A DNA stretch of 64,000 nt from Plasmopara viticola (GCA_001695595.3 MBPM02000059.1:464596-528595), one strand, 5' to 3'. Numbered from the stretch's first letter, positions 47,487-59,520 are shown. Notes: generated by a model from the sequence alone, not told the origin. A program made the numbers and translations.

Positions 47487-50400
47487 TTAAAACTCCGACT
47501 CAGCCAATACAAGCGCAAAACGTACTGTACTTTTCCTAAAAGCCGCATACATCCGACAAACCGCAAGTGGACTTGCCTCCAGCTCCTGGTCTGGCTGCAT
47601 TTCGCCATTATCATCATCTAACGTCATGTGATCATAAGATCCTCGAAGAAATGGTCGAGGACATATACATCGAAGCACATATTCACGCTGAACAGGTACG
47701 ATTGGTTGTCCAGCCTCTACGAGAGCTGGGTTTGCGAGGAAAATAGCAGAGATTTGCTTCCGAAAATCGTCTTGCTCCAAAATCTCCGAGATTTTTATTT
47801 GTTGGCGATAGGAAAGCACTGGTAACAAGAGCAAGTTCACAAGCTCAAGAGAAGAGAAATCGCCTTCCGCCACGGGAAAGTAGTGAAGCAGGGCCAGCGT
47901 TTTGGTTACCATCGCTTCGACAGCTTCAAGCGATGACACAAGTTTCCAGCATGCGTCCAAAGCCATCTCGAATGCGACTTGTAGTTGTTGGTCTTGATAA
48001 GCAACGGCCATAGACTGCTCGTAACTCTCACCACTTTGCTGTTTGCCTTTTCCCGCAGCAGGAAATGCCACTTGTGACTCAGCCAGAGCCTCATCCAACA
48101 AAGCAATGGCACGATTGGCACGCGAATGTAATCTTTTTAGGGCACAATGAATCACTGGCAACTTTTCGGACGATATGCTTACGGGTAAAGCGGTCTCTAA
48201 TGCAAATACACTGCTAGAAATGGCGCCTACCAGCATCTGGTGGAACAGTTCATGCGGAGAGAGTGTCTCCATGTAGTGGTATACTTTTTCTGATTCTTGC
48301 ACAGGATCAAACAAGCGTTTTTGGCGACTCGCTGGCATTGGAGCACTCGATTCCCACATTTGTTGCCAGATATGCTCGTGTCCAGGTCCAAAACGCATGC
48401 GCTCTGACAACATACCAATATTTTCAAACCACCATACGCCCCGACCTTCTAATGGTAGGTCAGTTTCTTTCGTGTCAATCGAATTTTCAAACGAAATCCA
48501 GTCCTTCGGCGAGTACCAGCGGATGAAATCGGCTAGGCAACAGCGTGGGTTAGCAGCCTTAAAGGCCTGCATGTCCGAAATAAGCGTAGTACTCTGAATT
48601 TGTTGTCGTAATTTGTCCGATTCCAAGCTGAGGCCCAAACGAGTTAAAAGGTCTTGCTGTTGCTTTGCTACATCTTCCGTCACCGGGGTAGCACTTTGAG
48701 TAATAGGTTCGAATAAAGGTTCATTCGTGTGGACACAAGAAATGCCGGTAGCTTCTCGAAGAACGCCTTCTGGGCGTCTTGTGGCTCGAGGCGGTGGGGG
48801 CAGAGACACACTGTTTTGTTCAATAGAATCGAAAAACTCGTCGTCACTCAGGTTTCCTTCTTCTCCGTCGTGAGCCATCAAAGTGTCCCATCCTCTCGCT
48901 TCAATTTCTGTGGTTGTGCCAGTTTTTTTCATTTCTTGCGCTTTTCTACAAATTAATAATGTGATACAGCTAATAATTATAGTCTTTTATGTCATTCGAG
49001 AGAGGTTAAGTACCTGAATATACAGCAATTAAGCAGTTGAAGCTTCTGGTGCAAAAGACAGTGACGAAAATCTGGCGGAGGCACTTGCATTGCATCAGTA
49101 TCAAGTAAAAATAATGTATTAAGCGAATGCGATCCGGGAGTCTCATCATCACCACCTTCTTTCGTACTTGTTCTCTACCATAATTGATAAAAAATTATCA
49201 GTTCAACTCGACATTCGTGTCAATTTTGCTCTAATACCATAAATGGGAGCAATTGCTGCTGAAACATTCGCTCTCGCAGCGCTTTGACAAACTCGACCCA
49301 CAGCAACGACATTGAATTCATACCACCTAAAGCAATTCCAATGATATTTGATGGATTAGATCACATTTGGGAGATACATAAAAGCAACTGCTAAAGAAAT
49401 GCACTTACATAATTGGGACATCCTGGTTGCTAAGATCGACACCAGTTCTCCCAATGGCGCGCCATGCTGAACAGGATTTGGTAAATTCATACAAAAAGTT
49501 CTCGCGTTTCTCGTTTCCTCACGCTTTAACTCTCTTTTTTTCTCATCACCACTTACTTTGCCATCATCAAACAACTCTAAAACAATTTGCCGGATGTCCT
49601 CAATGTCTGATCCTTTCCACGTAGCAGCTGACACCAAGGTTGAAATGGCGTGACCAAGGACAACAGCGGCGCCACGAGCCGCGGGAATCGCTTCAGGAAA
49701 GGATTGAGATGCAAAACCTTGATCAGGTTGACTCATATCCGACGTTGAAGTAGCAGAAGTTTGTTTAATTGGAGGCGACGATGAAAGTGGCACTGGCGGC
49801 GCCAATTCAGACACTAGCATGTCCTTGCTCAGTTCTCTCGAATTGGCATAAACTTGCACAAGGTTCGCCATTTGTTTGCTTAATGCTAAATGGGGCTTTC
49901 GCTCGTTCTTCGACAGTAGCTCTTTAAAGCGAACTTTTAAAATCCACTGAGGAGCTAAAATAGGGTCCAGCGTGGAGTGAACCGCATTATCAACGTATGT
50001 CCCTTCACGTAGCTGTGGCCAGAAGACAGTGAGATCCATTCCATTCAAAGGATTGTAAGTTGTTCCAAGAATCGGAGTAGAATGAGTCTTTCCAAAGAGA
50101 CGATTAGTCATTTGCCAGATTTGGTATTGGTCTTTTGCTGGAAGTTGCGACTCTATTGTCCTCCACGCCAAAAAATTGTCTGGTGTCACAATTTCTCGAG
50201 GATCATCCTTTCGATTCCAAGAGTACCCAAAGGAGGCTGATACTGTCATACCAAGAGTTACGTCACCAGACTTGTCCGCCTCGACACGACACATTTCTTC
50301 AATTTGTGGTGGTAATTGCAACTTGGCTTTAAAAAAATCCAGAAGACCACTAATGCAACTTTGATTGGGATTAAGTTCCGGCACAGAGTCGGTTTCGAAT

Positions 50401-51242
50401 GCCATGGAGATGTTCCCGGTGGCACCAGGCACAGCTGAGCCTATCCACATCCCTCGAGATGGTTCCAGCACTGGTACAAATGCTGGCATTGTGCAGTTGC
50501 AATTATTCATGGCCACCGTAAGAGATGATAGGAGCATTCCCGCTTCATTTTCATCGACGTACAAGTCGGCCATGATATCTTCGTCCTCTTCTCCTTCTTC
50601 TTCAATCTCGTAAGTTTTTGCATCAATGATGTGATCAGTCTCCTCTATAGTCTGTGAAGCCATATTTATTGTCTCTTTTTTTGACTTTAATGATGACCTG
50701 CTTAGCAATAAGAATTCTTTCACTCCAAACCACTTGTGCATGTTCTTAAACGCCATTTTTCGGCTAAAGACGGACTCAGTGTCTTCGGAAGCCGAGCAAA
50801 AGTGCAGCATTTCGTGTCTCTCTTCCCCTCTCTCGTAATCAAATTCTTTTACTGGCTTCAAGTCCCATTGAAAATCTCTACTAGCATCAGCAATCGACAA
50901 CATTGTCGGAGTGAAGTGTTCCAGACCTTGTAGCCATCTTTTAGGTTTCCTTTTGGTTTTTGATGCTTCACCGTCGGTCTGATGCTTGGCTACAAACATC
51001 ATTAGTGTATAATTTTTGGCTAATTTGACTCCAGGTGGATGGAACTGCAGCTCTTTCGTCCACAAGGCGGTGTCTGTTTGAAGGGAAGAAGAATGCGAGC
51101 CTAACGCTTCGAGCGATGCGTGGCCTTTACTGTTTAAATGCCAACCAATTAGCGCTTGCTCCACGTCTGATATAAATTGCTCAGACGCCGTGGCGTTCGT
51201 GAAGTCGACGAATTGGCTGCTCGGGTCCTGCTCGACCTCCAT
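47487..51242 (-). CDS. RAB3GAP1: Rab3 GTPase-activating protein catalytic subunit
   Basis: Four exons: 51242-49409, 49326-49238, 49174-49014 and 48945-47487. The introns are 82, 63 and 68 nt, with GTAAGT, GTATTA and GTACTT donors and TTTAG, GGTAG and TGTAG acceptors. Joined phases agree exactly and give 1180 aa. The ATG at 51242 (MEVEQDPSSQFVDFTNATASE) matches the family N-terminus; in-frame codons upstream are not ATG. Small exons 2 and 3 supply WVEFVKALRERM and FRHCLLHQKLQLLNCCI, both typical of Rab3GAP1. Exon 4 has EPLFEPITQ, MQAFKAANP, DFIRWYSPKDW and RQKRLFDP, the catalytic C-terminal blocks. The protein should stimulate GTP hydrolysis on, or act as exchange factor for, Rab3/Rab18-type GTPases together with RAB3GAP2, in vesicle and ER-lipid traffic. 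It is longer than the human protein (981 aa). It diverges from GTF3C5. Confidence 0.95.
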
Positions 51243-51373
51243 AACGAGTCGTATGACCTTGATCTGATTTTGATATTTCACATTTTAGGGTAAGCTATAA
51301 AAGGGAGAAATTATGTTTCAAATTTGCGTAAACCACCGTATGTCCAATAGAAACTTGATTTGCTGACACTGCT
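51243..51373. promoter_or_regulatory. 131-bp bidirectional promoter region
   Basis: Separates the start codons of RAB3GAP1 (-) and GTF3C5 (+). TATAAAA at 51296-51302 faces GTF3C5, about 70 nt before its ATG. TTTCACATTTT (51277-51287) resembles the oomycete initiator (TCAYTYY-like), and a CCAAT box lies at about 51341. Function is inferred from position and motif likeness only. Confidence 0.5.
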
Positions 51374-53362
51374 ATGGATAATGAAGCCGAAGTCACTGCG
51401 GAGCTCGATGCATCATCTGCACAGTCTAATGCCACGTCTTGTCCAGTCAGCTGCAATAAAAAGCACTTGCCCATCCGCCACAAGCTCAATCTCCATGGCG
51501 CTGATGTACGGCCGCTCGTAGGTCTGGAGATGCCCGTGTATGGTTCCGACATGAACAAAGTCCTTGAGACAGTGAATGGGTTGTCGACTCTGCAAAATGC
51601 GCACGAAACTAAAAGTCAGTTTCTTCCTATAAAGCTGCGTCCGTCAGAGCCGTCATGTAAGCCATTGTTTGCTGACCTGACCAAGACGCAGATGATTTTG
51701 CTACGGGTGAAGCGCTCGCGGTCCAAGCGAAAGCGTCAAGAACCCACAAAAGAGAAAAAGGGCAACTTTAAGAGCACGCAAGCAACTGCAGCAAACGCAT
51801 ACAGTATCAAGGCCGTAGTAGCTGGACTTGTCAAGGAAAAGTATGTGTGCGAAGGCATGGCCGACTTTCAATATTTTACGGCACGTTCGTTTTTCCCGAC
51901 ATCAAACTTAGACAAAGGCGCACTTACAGTCGTGTCGCACGCGAAGGACGTTGTGGAAACGGGCGCGATTAATTGTTTAGCGGTGAAGAGTGGACCAATA
52001 TCCTTGCCGTCGCTGCGGCAGAGAGAGCTGCAAGACAGCTTGCGACCGTACTTGGCAGTGACAAACGAGACGCAAATTGAGCTGATCCCCGAGGTATTCT
52101 CCAAAGTTGACCTGCCTCTCAAGTACGAATTTAGGCAACGATCTGGGTACAAGCCGACTTCAGCCGTGAAAAAGACTTCGAGTTCCATGACGTATCTTAA
52201 TTTCCAAGATGATGCGCCCGCGCCGATAGAACCTAAGCCTGATAAGCCAGTGGTGCGAAGGAGATCGGTAGGAGTGGACGATAATGGTATAGATGTTCAC
52301 GTAATGGAAGTACTGCAGAGAAAGCTAGAACAAAAGCCTGTGTGGCTACGTTCAAAGCTGTTTGACGGGCTTGATGCTATTGAACGTCGAGCAGCTCGAC
52401 GCCTTCTAAGAAAGTTCTGCTACGTGTTCGTTGATGGACCGTGGAGAGGCTCGTGGATTAAAATGGGATACGATCCACGGCTACCTGAGAATTCCGAGTC
52501 AGCTTCGCGGTATCAAGTCATCGAGCTGCGAAATAATCGTGAGCTTGTGCACTCGAAGGTGACCCACGCGACTAGAAAGCGAATAAAGAAGTTTGTTGGT
52601 GCTAGCTCAGGAAACGCAAATGGTGAGAGTGGTCATGTCAAAGGTCCACGAATAGTCAAAGTCACGCAAACTTCCGCACTCGAAAATGCGCAGGCTGCTA
52701 AACGCCGTCGAAAAGAGCGATTTACTCGTGGGGAAACAAGACGGTCGTACCTTGTGCAACCTACAATGCCTGGTTCCATTGTTTCAGCTACTTCTGCTGC
52801 TGCTTCACCTCTTCGAACAAGTCCTGGGTCATCTGCGGTAAATTCAGGGAATGATTCAAATTTAGAGGAGGATATAGAGTCCGATGGAGCAAATAACAGA
52901 TCTGATATCGCAAAGACAACAGCTATACCTTCGAGAAGCAGTGACAAGATTTACGAACTCTTTGGAGTGCAATTGGCAAGCCCGAACGTGTTGTTTCAGC
53001 TCGAAGAAATCGACGATGAGGAGGTGCAGGAGTGGACGGCTCAGTTTCAAAAGCAGTCAACACCGTCACTACTTGGAGGTTGGTATCCGACGCAGATGTT
53101 TCTACCACTGCGCGAAATTATACGTCTACGTATAGCGGCAATGGTAGGTCGTTCGATGGCTGAACTCGAGACAAGACGCAAGCGCATTGACGTGCTGAAG
53201 AAACAGGCACTTGAAGATTATGCCGAGGAACTTGCTGGTCAGTCGTCAATCAGTAGTAAGCATCAAGTGTCTGGAAGCAAAGAGGGAAGTGCAGTATGTA
53301 GCAATAACACCGAAGCTGATGCAATTGTCTCAGACGAAGATGGAAATTTGGCTTTCGAGTGA
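51374..53362 (+). CDS. GTF3C5: general transcription factor IIIC subunit 5 (TFIIIC63 / Tfc1 family)
   Basis: 662 aa, single exon. The N-terminal part matches the triple-barrel dimerisation region: PLFADLTKTQMILLRVKRSRSKRKR at about 93-117 and FQYFTARSFFP near 164. The central DNA-binding domain includes DLPLKYEFRQRSGYKP (about 248-263). RKFCYVFVDGPWRGSWIKMGYDPRLPE (about 349-375) is the hallmark block of this family, followed by SRYQVIELR. The remainder is basic then acidic/Ser-rich low complexity, ending EEIDDEEVQEW, a conserved WYPTQMFLPLREIIR stretch and a charged helix. In TFIIIC it pairs with GTF3C3/GTF3C1 partners to bind the A box of tRNA genes and recruit pol III. Nuclear. It shares a short promoter with RAB3GAP1. 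Confidence 0.93.
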   Translation: MDNEAEVTAELDASSAQSNATSCPVSCNKKHLPIRHKLNLHGADVRPLVGLEMPVYGSDMNKVLETVNGLSTLQNAHETKSQFLPIKLRPSEPSCKPLFADLTKTQMILLRVKRSRSKRKRQEPTKEKKGNFKSTQATAANAYSIKAVVAGLVKEKYVCEGMADFQYFTARSFFPTSNLDKGALTVVSHAKDVVETGAINCLAVKSGPISLPSLRQRELQDSLRPYLAVTNETQIELIPEVFSKVDLPLKYEFRQRSGYKPTSAVKKTSSSMTYLNFQDDAPAPIEPKPDKPVVRRRSVGVDDNGIDVHVMEVLQRKLEQKPVWLRSKLFDGLDAIERRAARRLLRKFCYVFVDGPWRGSWIKMGYDPRLPENSESASRYQVIELRNNRELVHSKVTHATRKRIKKFVGASSGNANGESGHVKGPRIVKVTQTSALENAQAAKRRRKERFTRGETRRSYLVQPTMPGSIVSATSAAASPLRTSPGSSAVNSGNDSNLEEDIESDGANNRSDIAKTTAIPSRSSDKIYELFGVQLASPNVLFQLEEIDDEEVQEWTAQFQKQSTPSLLGGWYPTQMFLPLREIIRLRIAAMVGRSMAELETRRKRIDVLKKQALEDYAEELAGQSSISSKHQVSGSKEGSAVCSNNTEADAIVSDEDGNLAFE

Positions 53363-54115
53363 TTTCTCTTTCTCAACTGAAGCACTGGGGCCAATGGTTT
53401 CACGCTGACCGCAAACGGATGAAAGAAAGAAATGACAATAGCAATGAGTAAAAAAGTTCCTGGACGAGGATAACAACAGCGATAATGACCATACTATAAC
53501 AAACCGATCTGCTACCGAAAACCGACAAATGGCACACCAAAGTAGTACACGATGATTGCGGTCAGTGTTTCGTTGAGACAAGCTTGATGCGCTATCGTTT
53601 TTACGAATTGAATCATCGTCTCAACTGAGATTATCCACTTTACGACATTATTGGGCTCTTTGATGCCCGTGTGACCACTGCGATACCGTTGCAACTATTA
53701 CCACCAACAAAAAATTTAGGCTCAACATTAGGCAGAATAAATAATTATTGAGGGCTACGGGTGTACACATCGAACCCAACCCGGTCCGATCCGGTTCAAT
53801 ATATATATAAATTTACAAATGGAGAATGGATAAAATATACATGAAATGGAAAAATTATATTTTAATGGAAAAATCTACCTTGAATAGCACTTAAATGAAT
53901 AACATCTACCTACAAAGTAAAAAAACTATCGGGTTGAAAAATAAAAAAAAATAAAAAATATACCTAGCTCACTAAAGAAAGTATAGTTTCATGCTGCGCA
54001 TTACTGGTCCTTGGATGCTAGTTGTGTCCCACTTGACCACAGCTGCCGCATCGATAAGCACTTTTTGGCGCATCAATTTTTAATGTAGCATGCTGTAATT
54101 CGATTCGCTTCTTTT
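53363..54115. other. AT-rich 3' flank of GTF3C5
   Basis: Contains A-rich and TA-repeat stretches (about 53800-53960). No gene or RNA motif seen. Confidence 0.35.
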
Positions 54116-54517
54116 TTAGTCAACCTTTTCTTTTGGACGATTTGGTTGAGTATGCTCACTCTCTGTCACAAATGGCTTCACTTGGAGTGCTTCATCGTAG
54201 GCAAGTAGATACGTTTTGGTTGACCACATATCCTCAAATAACAATTCTGCACGTGCTGCTATGAGGTGTCGACATGAAGCATTCATATCCTTCACACAAC
54301 CGCATGCGCAGGTACCACTGGTACTGTTCACCTCAACAGCATACTCCAGTGGCTTGTTTGTTCCGATTCGAACCGACGTAACAAACGATGTAATTGAACT
54401 TGGACATACTTGAATTGTCTCAAAATTCCTAACATCGAAGTGATGTAACTGGCAGCATAAGACGTAACCACCCCCATTGTTTGGTCTGTTCAGCAAACTC
54501 GAGCCACTTTGTAACAA
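54116..54517 (-). pseudogene. SWIM zinc-finger fragment of a MULE transposase
   Basis: An open 133-codon stretch with CACGCVKDMNASCRHLIAA: Cys-x-Cys, then Cys-x-His, the SWIM finger that closes MULE/FAR1-type transposases. No catalytic domain precedes it in the window, so this is a C-terminal relic of a second MULE, separate from the one at 44.8-45.9 kb. Confidence 0.6.
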
Positions 54518-54896
54518 GAAGATTTATACCCGCGACATCTCTCGGTTCTCATTGCGTCTTAAGCATCTCTTCAAAGATTGTATGCGGTGAAATTACTATT
54601 TAAAGGTGCAACTCTTTTTCTTTACATGTATATTTTTGCCATTGTTGCAAAAATGCTTGTTGCTGAGTATATTTTTTTGCTTCTTAATCCTTTTTTTTTT
54701 GGAGAACTGTTTTCTCCGAATATTTTTTCCATTGTCCTATATATATTTCTTTTCAAGTCAAAGAAATGAGTGTTTACGAGAAGTAGAAGTGCAAGTTCCC
54801 ATCAAACATTTCCAACAACACTTCCTTCCTGCCAATTGTCTTTGCTTCGAAGCGAAAGACTTCTCACAGCCTTCCTACCTTCCGACCTTGAAAACT
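54518..54896. other. T-rich stretch, possible diverged Copia 5' LTR
   Basis: AGTGCAAGTTCCCATCAAACATTTCC and following bases (about 54788 on) loosely resemble AGTGTAAGTCCCAACAATTACTTCC (about 56215 on) on the far side of the Copia gag/RNase H fragment. They could be two old LTRs. The match is weak by eye. Confidence 0.25.
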
Positions 54897-56072
54897 ATGA
54901 GCCGAACGGCCGTGTCTATTGCGCAAGATGTCTCGACAAAAGGTCTTGTTCATAAATCCAACAAAGACAATCACACTACGTGGTGCCGCTACATGCGTGA
55001 TGTGTTTCTCATCAAGTCGGGATGGGACGAGGTTAACCAAGAGGTGACGTCGACATTTATTGATCCCCCCGCCTGCGATGAGAACATCAGAGTCAGCAAC
55101 ATTGCGTCTGGTTCAATGCTAGTGGATATGCACGCAGACTATAATCGGGTTACCGACAATTGCGAAGACGCTTATGTTGCTTGAATTCGTATCAGACACG
55201 TTACGAGGGATTGCAACAGGCTGGACGCATTTACTCAAAGCGCCAACATTACAGCGTGGAGATGGCGGGATGCGACAACGTCTTACACCATTGCATGAGG
55301 TGCTCAGCATCGACTCCAAACTATGTAGTATCGGCGCCAAGATGAAGAACGAGGACTTCGCAATCTATCTGCCACGGAGTCTGCCAAAATGCTACAAGAA
55401 CGTCGTACTGAACTTGGAAATAAGTAGTGCAAAAGTACGGATGGAAGGCGTTAAAAAATTATTAACAAACGAGCACACCAAGCGACAAAAAGAATAAATT
55501 TTGACGAGGAATACTGAAGTACAGCTAAGTTGTTCGGGGCCGAGAGAGAGTTCTGCTAATGTACATATTGCGGAGAAGCGGACCAGGCAAGAAGATGACA
55601 ATTGAGAAGCTCGACGCGGCGTACGGTCGATTTATGCGAATACTCGGACGCAGACTGGGCAGGTGACCACTCTGACCGCAAGCCAACTTCTGATTATGAA
55701 TTTACATTGGAGAGTGCTTCGGCTAATTTGGTAAGCAAGAAGCAGTCAAGCTGGTCACCATCAACTGGCTAGTGGGTGAATCGCTTAGTGTGCGAAACTT
55801 TGAGCGCGGCAGATATGTCGAAACCAAATCTCAGGATTTTTTATGGTGATTAATTCTTTCTTAAGACGACTAAGAATACTTTCAATCACGGCCGAGCCAA
55901 GCATTTGGACATCTAGTATCACCACATCCGTGATGAAGTCAAGCGTAACGAAATACATCTTGAGTATTGCGAGCCAAAGAACATGCTGACAGACAACAAG
56001 ACAAAAGGCTTACCAGGACCGCGCCACAAAAAGATGACAGCATTCCTCGGTATCCAAGACGATTTCCATTAA
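54897..56072 (+). pseudogene. internally deleted Copia element (gag plus RNase H end)
   Basis: Gag starts with the ATG at 54897 (KDNHTTWCRYMRDVFLIKSGW) and continues after a frame change at about 55185 ([41 protein letters not shown]), as in the UBN2-type Copia gag. At 55895-56072 the very end of the polyprotein appears (YHHIRDEVKRNEIHLEYCEPKNML then TKGLPGPRHKK), closing with TAA. Protease, integrase and RT are absent. It is a different lineage from the Copia at 10-14 kb. Confidence 0.7.
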
Positions 56073-57289
56073 AGGGACGTATTAAGGGTCATTAATTTTC
56101 AACAACGTTTAAAGCTTAACCTGGTCGATCTCAAACCGCGACTCAACATATTTTATTTTATTTCTACCAATAAAATTAATTACGTTACGTAGAATGAGTT
56201 CAACGAGAAGTATAGTGTAAGTCCCAACAATTACTTCCAAAGATACTTCTTCTCTGTCGAGAATATTTTTGCTTTAAAACAAAAAAAAGTCTTTGCATCG
56301 CTATCTTCGCTTTTTAACCTTGCGGTCAAAGAAATTAAATAAATTTTTATCCTTGATAACGGAAGTCTACCGCCGCTAATATTTTTCTCGGGCATTAGAC
56401 TTCATCTACAATATCAGATATGATTTAAGCTTGGCAAGTGCGGTTATGATGTAAGAGCGCGCATTTTAAATGTTTGTCGTGTAAATAGTAAAATTTGAAA
56501 AAAATGCTCAGAAGCATCCGGCTAGCATGGTTAGGTCATCGTCTGTGGTATGTTAGTAATGGATACTTATCAGTTTCAGCTTAAAGTGCATCGCTCAAGT
56601 AAAGTAGTGTGTGAATAGTTATTTTGAAGATTAGAAGGTCATGTTCGTTTTAGATTTGATACATGAAGAATTCGACCAACACATAGAGGGCTATCCGAGT
56701 CAGCAAACAAAATTAATTCACCCAATCTATCACAGAGTTGATCGTATGAGATCATGCGATATAATTTTTACGTGAGCTAACACGCGATGAGAATGCTTGA
56801 GAGTAACACAGTAGTGGAGAAAGCTTCTTTAAAGATTGGTTGCTGACCGCGGCTTGGACAGCGAGCGGGGCAAAGCGATTGGAAGGATGAGTGTTCGTTC
56901 CCTAAATATTTTTACGTGGTTTAAAACGAAGAAGTTTTACGGACTCGTGTCTTGCTACAGCCTGACTGGTGGCTCTTGGATGGAATAAAGAAGAATGCTA
57001 GTCGTTCGGATGGTAGCAGTAGATGGTTATCTACTTACACATCCTATCGACCAATGATGTTTTTTTTACTATTAATGATTATGGTACATGTGTACCTTGT
57101 GTTTGGTCTAAATTTTGAAACGACTTTTTTTACATATAAAGTAATGCATATTCTTGAAATCATGTAATTATATGGCACAACGGACATTGCCAGCACACTT
57201 ACCACTGACAGCAATTACGCCACAAACTTTCCTAAAAAAGATGTCTATTTTATAAAATTGGGTGCATTTTTCTGGAACTTAAATCAAGG
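56073..57289. other. AT-rich spacer
   Basis: The first ~250 nt may be a diverged 3' LTR of the Copia fragment. The rest shows nothing recognisable. Confidence 0.25.
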
Positions 57290-57990
57290 GCGTTGACTCC
57301 AAAACCCGCTTTAGATTCTCCACCGACTCCCAACTGGCCTTCTCCTTAACTCACCGAGCCACCAAATTTTCAACGAGCTGTCCCTTTGAGCCATAGGCCA
57401 ACATGACCGTATTTACTTTTTGCCGCTCTTACCATACGGCTTAATCAACAAAGTGTGTAACACTGGATGCATCTACAATTTTTTTGATAATTTTGACTCA
57501 AAGGAATCTCGCGAAAAAGCTTCACAATCAGAAACGGACCAAAACATTTGGGCGCGAGTATCTTTGACTAAGCAAAACCGTTGTGACGGATTTCCAAATC
57601 CTTGCCGTCTAAAGCACTATAATGCCAACCTCATAGTCTTGGACACCTCCAATCTTGTCGTTATATTGCTTCATGTGCTCTCGTGTTTCACTCATCCGAC
57701 CTTGCGCGACCTTGAGTTTAGTAGTAGAAACTCTTATTCTGTTTTTCTCCAAATTGCGAAATTTTGGATGTGATGCCAAATCATCTGGTTTATCCTATGT
57801 CCGCTTCAATCCAATCGTAAAGCTATCTCAGCCAAACGCAAAAAGTCAATTTAGTCATTTTGTGAACGACACCTCGGAGGTAATCTTCAATAAAAGATCA
57901 GATAGTCTCGTTTGTCTCCCCGTTTGAGGCCCAATCCCAAAGCCATATTCGCATAGTAGAAACGAACGCTTACACAGAACTTGGTAGCTC
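57290..57990 (-). pseudogene. decayed ORF of unknown family
   Basis: On the - strand a protein-like reading continues through at least three frames: KFRNLEKNRIRVSTTKLKVAQ, RMSETREHMKQYNDKIGGVQDYE (about 57700-57620), KDTRAQMFWSVSDCEAFSRD (about 57550) and YGSKGQLVENLVAR (57390-57350), then WESVENLKRVLEST. The last block is SAP- or helix-turn-helix-like. It may be the body of a DNA transposon, but no catalytic motif is visible. Confidence 0.4.
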
Positions 57991-58526
57991 AGTTGGACAC
58001 AATTGGCCGTTGGCACACCAGGGTTGTTCATATGATTCTTTGGATGGCCTTTGCAACAAAGACAACGGGCGATACTACACTATCGTCCATTGTCTTCGTA
58101 GCGTTAAACACGATCCTTAAAAAAGCAATCAAAGATCACCATGACGGCATTGAACCCACATTTAGACGATTAAGTCCGTTAAGATGTCGACCTATTCGTC
58201 TCTTGAAACATCCGGGGAATGAATTAATCCTGGTTGTCTTGTCTGCCCAGCCTTGCTGCGCTGGCACAATTTACAAAAAGCTAAATTTAATTCGACATTT
58301 AAGACTAATAGTACTTTTATCGTTCGACGAAACTACTTTTATAGAATTCTAGATGGCCTGTCGATACAGAGGCTAGTTTCCTAGATAATGCGTTTTTCAA
58401 ATCTTCGTCGTCTGGAATATACACTCGTAGAGCCTTATTTTGCTTGTTGCCGCTTTCAGGTGCTCTATTAAAAGCAGCGTTACTCATTAATTTTGGACCA
58501 TGTGACAGGGCACCAGCCACGGTGTA

Positions 58527-58538
58527 TAGGGTTTAGGG
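58527..58538 (+). repeat. interstitial telomeric seed
   Basis: TAGGGTTTAGGG stands alone in non-repetitive sequence, about 630 nt left of the first subtelomeric unit. It is the innermost telomere-like tract in the window. Confidence 0.5.
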
Positions 58539-59163
58539 TGGTGTCTACCGAGGCAGACATAGTTCTCCTTCCCACACGTATCTCAAAATATGTGAACTTA
58601 ACCTTTCGGCTGGGACGCTTTCATCAGTGAGAAATACCCACGTGTAATTACGGTTATTGTCAACCACTCATTTAAAAAAAAGATAAAAAAACGCTCTAAT
58701 CACATATAGCGTGATTAAAAAAAACGCTTTAATCACATATTATTTAAACGTCATATCGTAAATCAGATTCCTGGGAAAATTTGACGCAGAATGATATGTT
58801 TCTCGAAGTTTCTGAGATATGAATCATTTAAGTGCCAATAAGAAGTACAAAAGCAACTTTTGCTAAGTGCACTTCAGTAAAGTATCCTTAGTAAGTACAA
58901 AAGTAACAAATTTTTTTATTGACCAAATCGACACAATTTCGTCACAATTAACCAAATATGGGTTCAAAGAACCAAATTTGGACAGGACTAACGTGTCACA
59001 AATGAGTAAGAGATTATTTACCAAATCACATTTTTGGTTGCAAATGACTATATCTGTTTCCAAAAAAGAAGAGAGATGGTCACTCGGAATGATGGTCCTA
59101 CTATTAGGTTCCAGGATTTGACACTATAAAAGAGTGACAAAGAATATTTTTTATAGGTAAAAA
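58539..59163. other. subtelomeric spacer
   Basis: Contains a short direct/inverted repeat of ACGCTYTAATCACATAT (58691-58740) and two AAGTACAAAAG(C/T)AAC copies (58841-58910). No gene. Confidence 0.4.
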
Positions 59164-59441
59164 GTTTAGGGTTTAGGGTTTAGGGTTTAGGATTCATTAA
59201 ATTATGAAAGTTACTACACAAAATTAATTATTCCTAAAGAATAGTCCGAAATGATCCGATTGACTAATTTTTTCGCCGGTTTGCTTCTTCAGTAGGACTT
59301 GTTATTCTATAGTTGGACTTGGACCTTACGGACATTATACCAAAACTCTAACTTGAAATTCATACTTGAATCATACCTGAGAATCATACTTGAAAATCAT
59401 ACTTGAATTTCATACTTGAATTTCATACTTGAAATTTGTAC
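59164..59441 (+). repeat. subtelomeric unit 1 with leading telomeric tract
   Basis: TTTAGGG repeats (59164-59191) lead into a unique ~150-nt core beginning ATTAAATTATG and containing GATCCGATTGACTAATT. Seven imperfect copies of a 13-nt repeat (ACTTGAATTTCAT type) follow, ending ATTTGTAC before the next telomeric tract. It is the most diverged of the three units. Confidence 0.9.
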
Positions 59442-59520
59442 TAGGGTTTAGGGTTTAGGGTTTAGGGTTTAGGGTTTAGGGTTTAGGATTTAGGGTTTAG
59501 GGTTTAGGGTTTAGGGTTTA
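59442..59520 (+). repeat. interstitial TTTAGGG tract
   Basis: 79 nt, about 11 heptamers with one TTTAGGA variant, joining unit 1 to unit 2. Confidence 0.97.

Noticed and set aside
51243..51281. Start of RAB3GAP1 at 51281
   Set aside because: That codon is GTG. The ATG at 51242 fits the conserved family N-terminus.
54606..54896. Phe/Leu-rich N-terminal extension of the 192-codon frame as a membrane protein
   Set aside because: It is the translation of a T-rich tract fused in frame to Copia gag. The gag ATG at 54897 is the sensible start.
58317..58520. Frame containing KALR followed by PDDED, reminiscent of an RxLR-dEER effector near a telomere
   Set aside because: No signal peptide, no ATG at the frame start, stops on both sides and K in place of R. 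More likely part of a decayed transposon.
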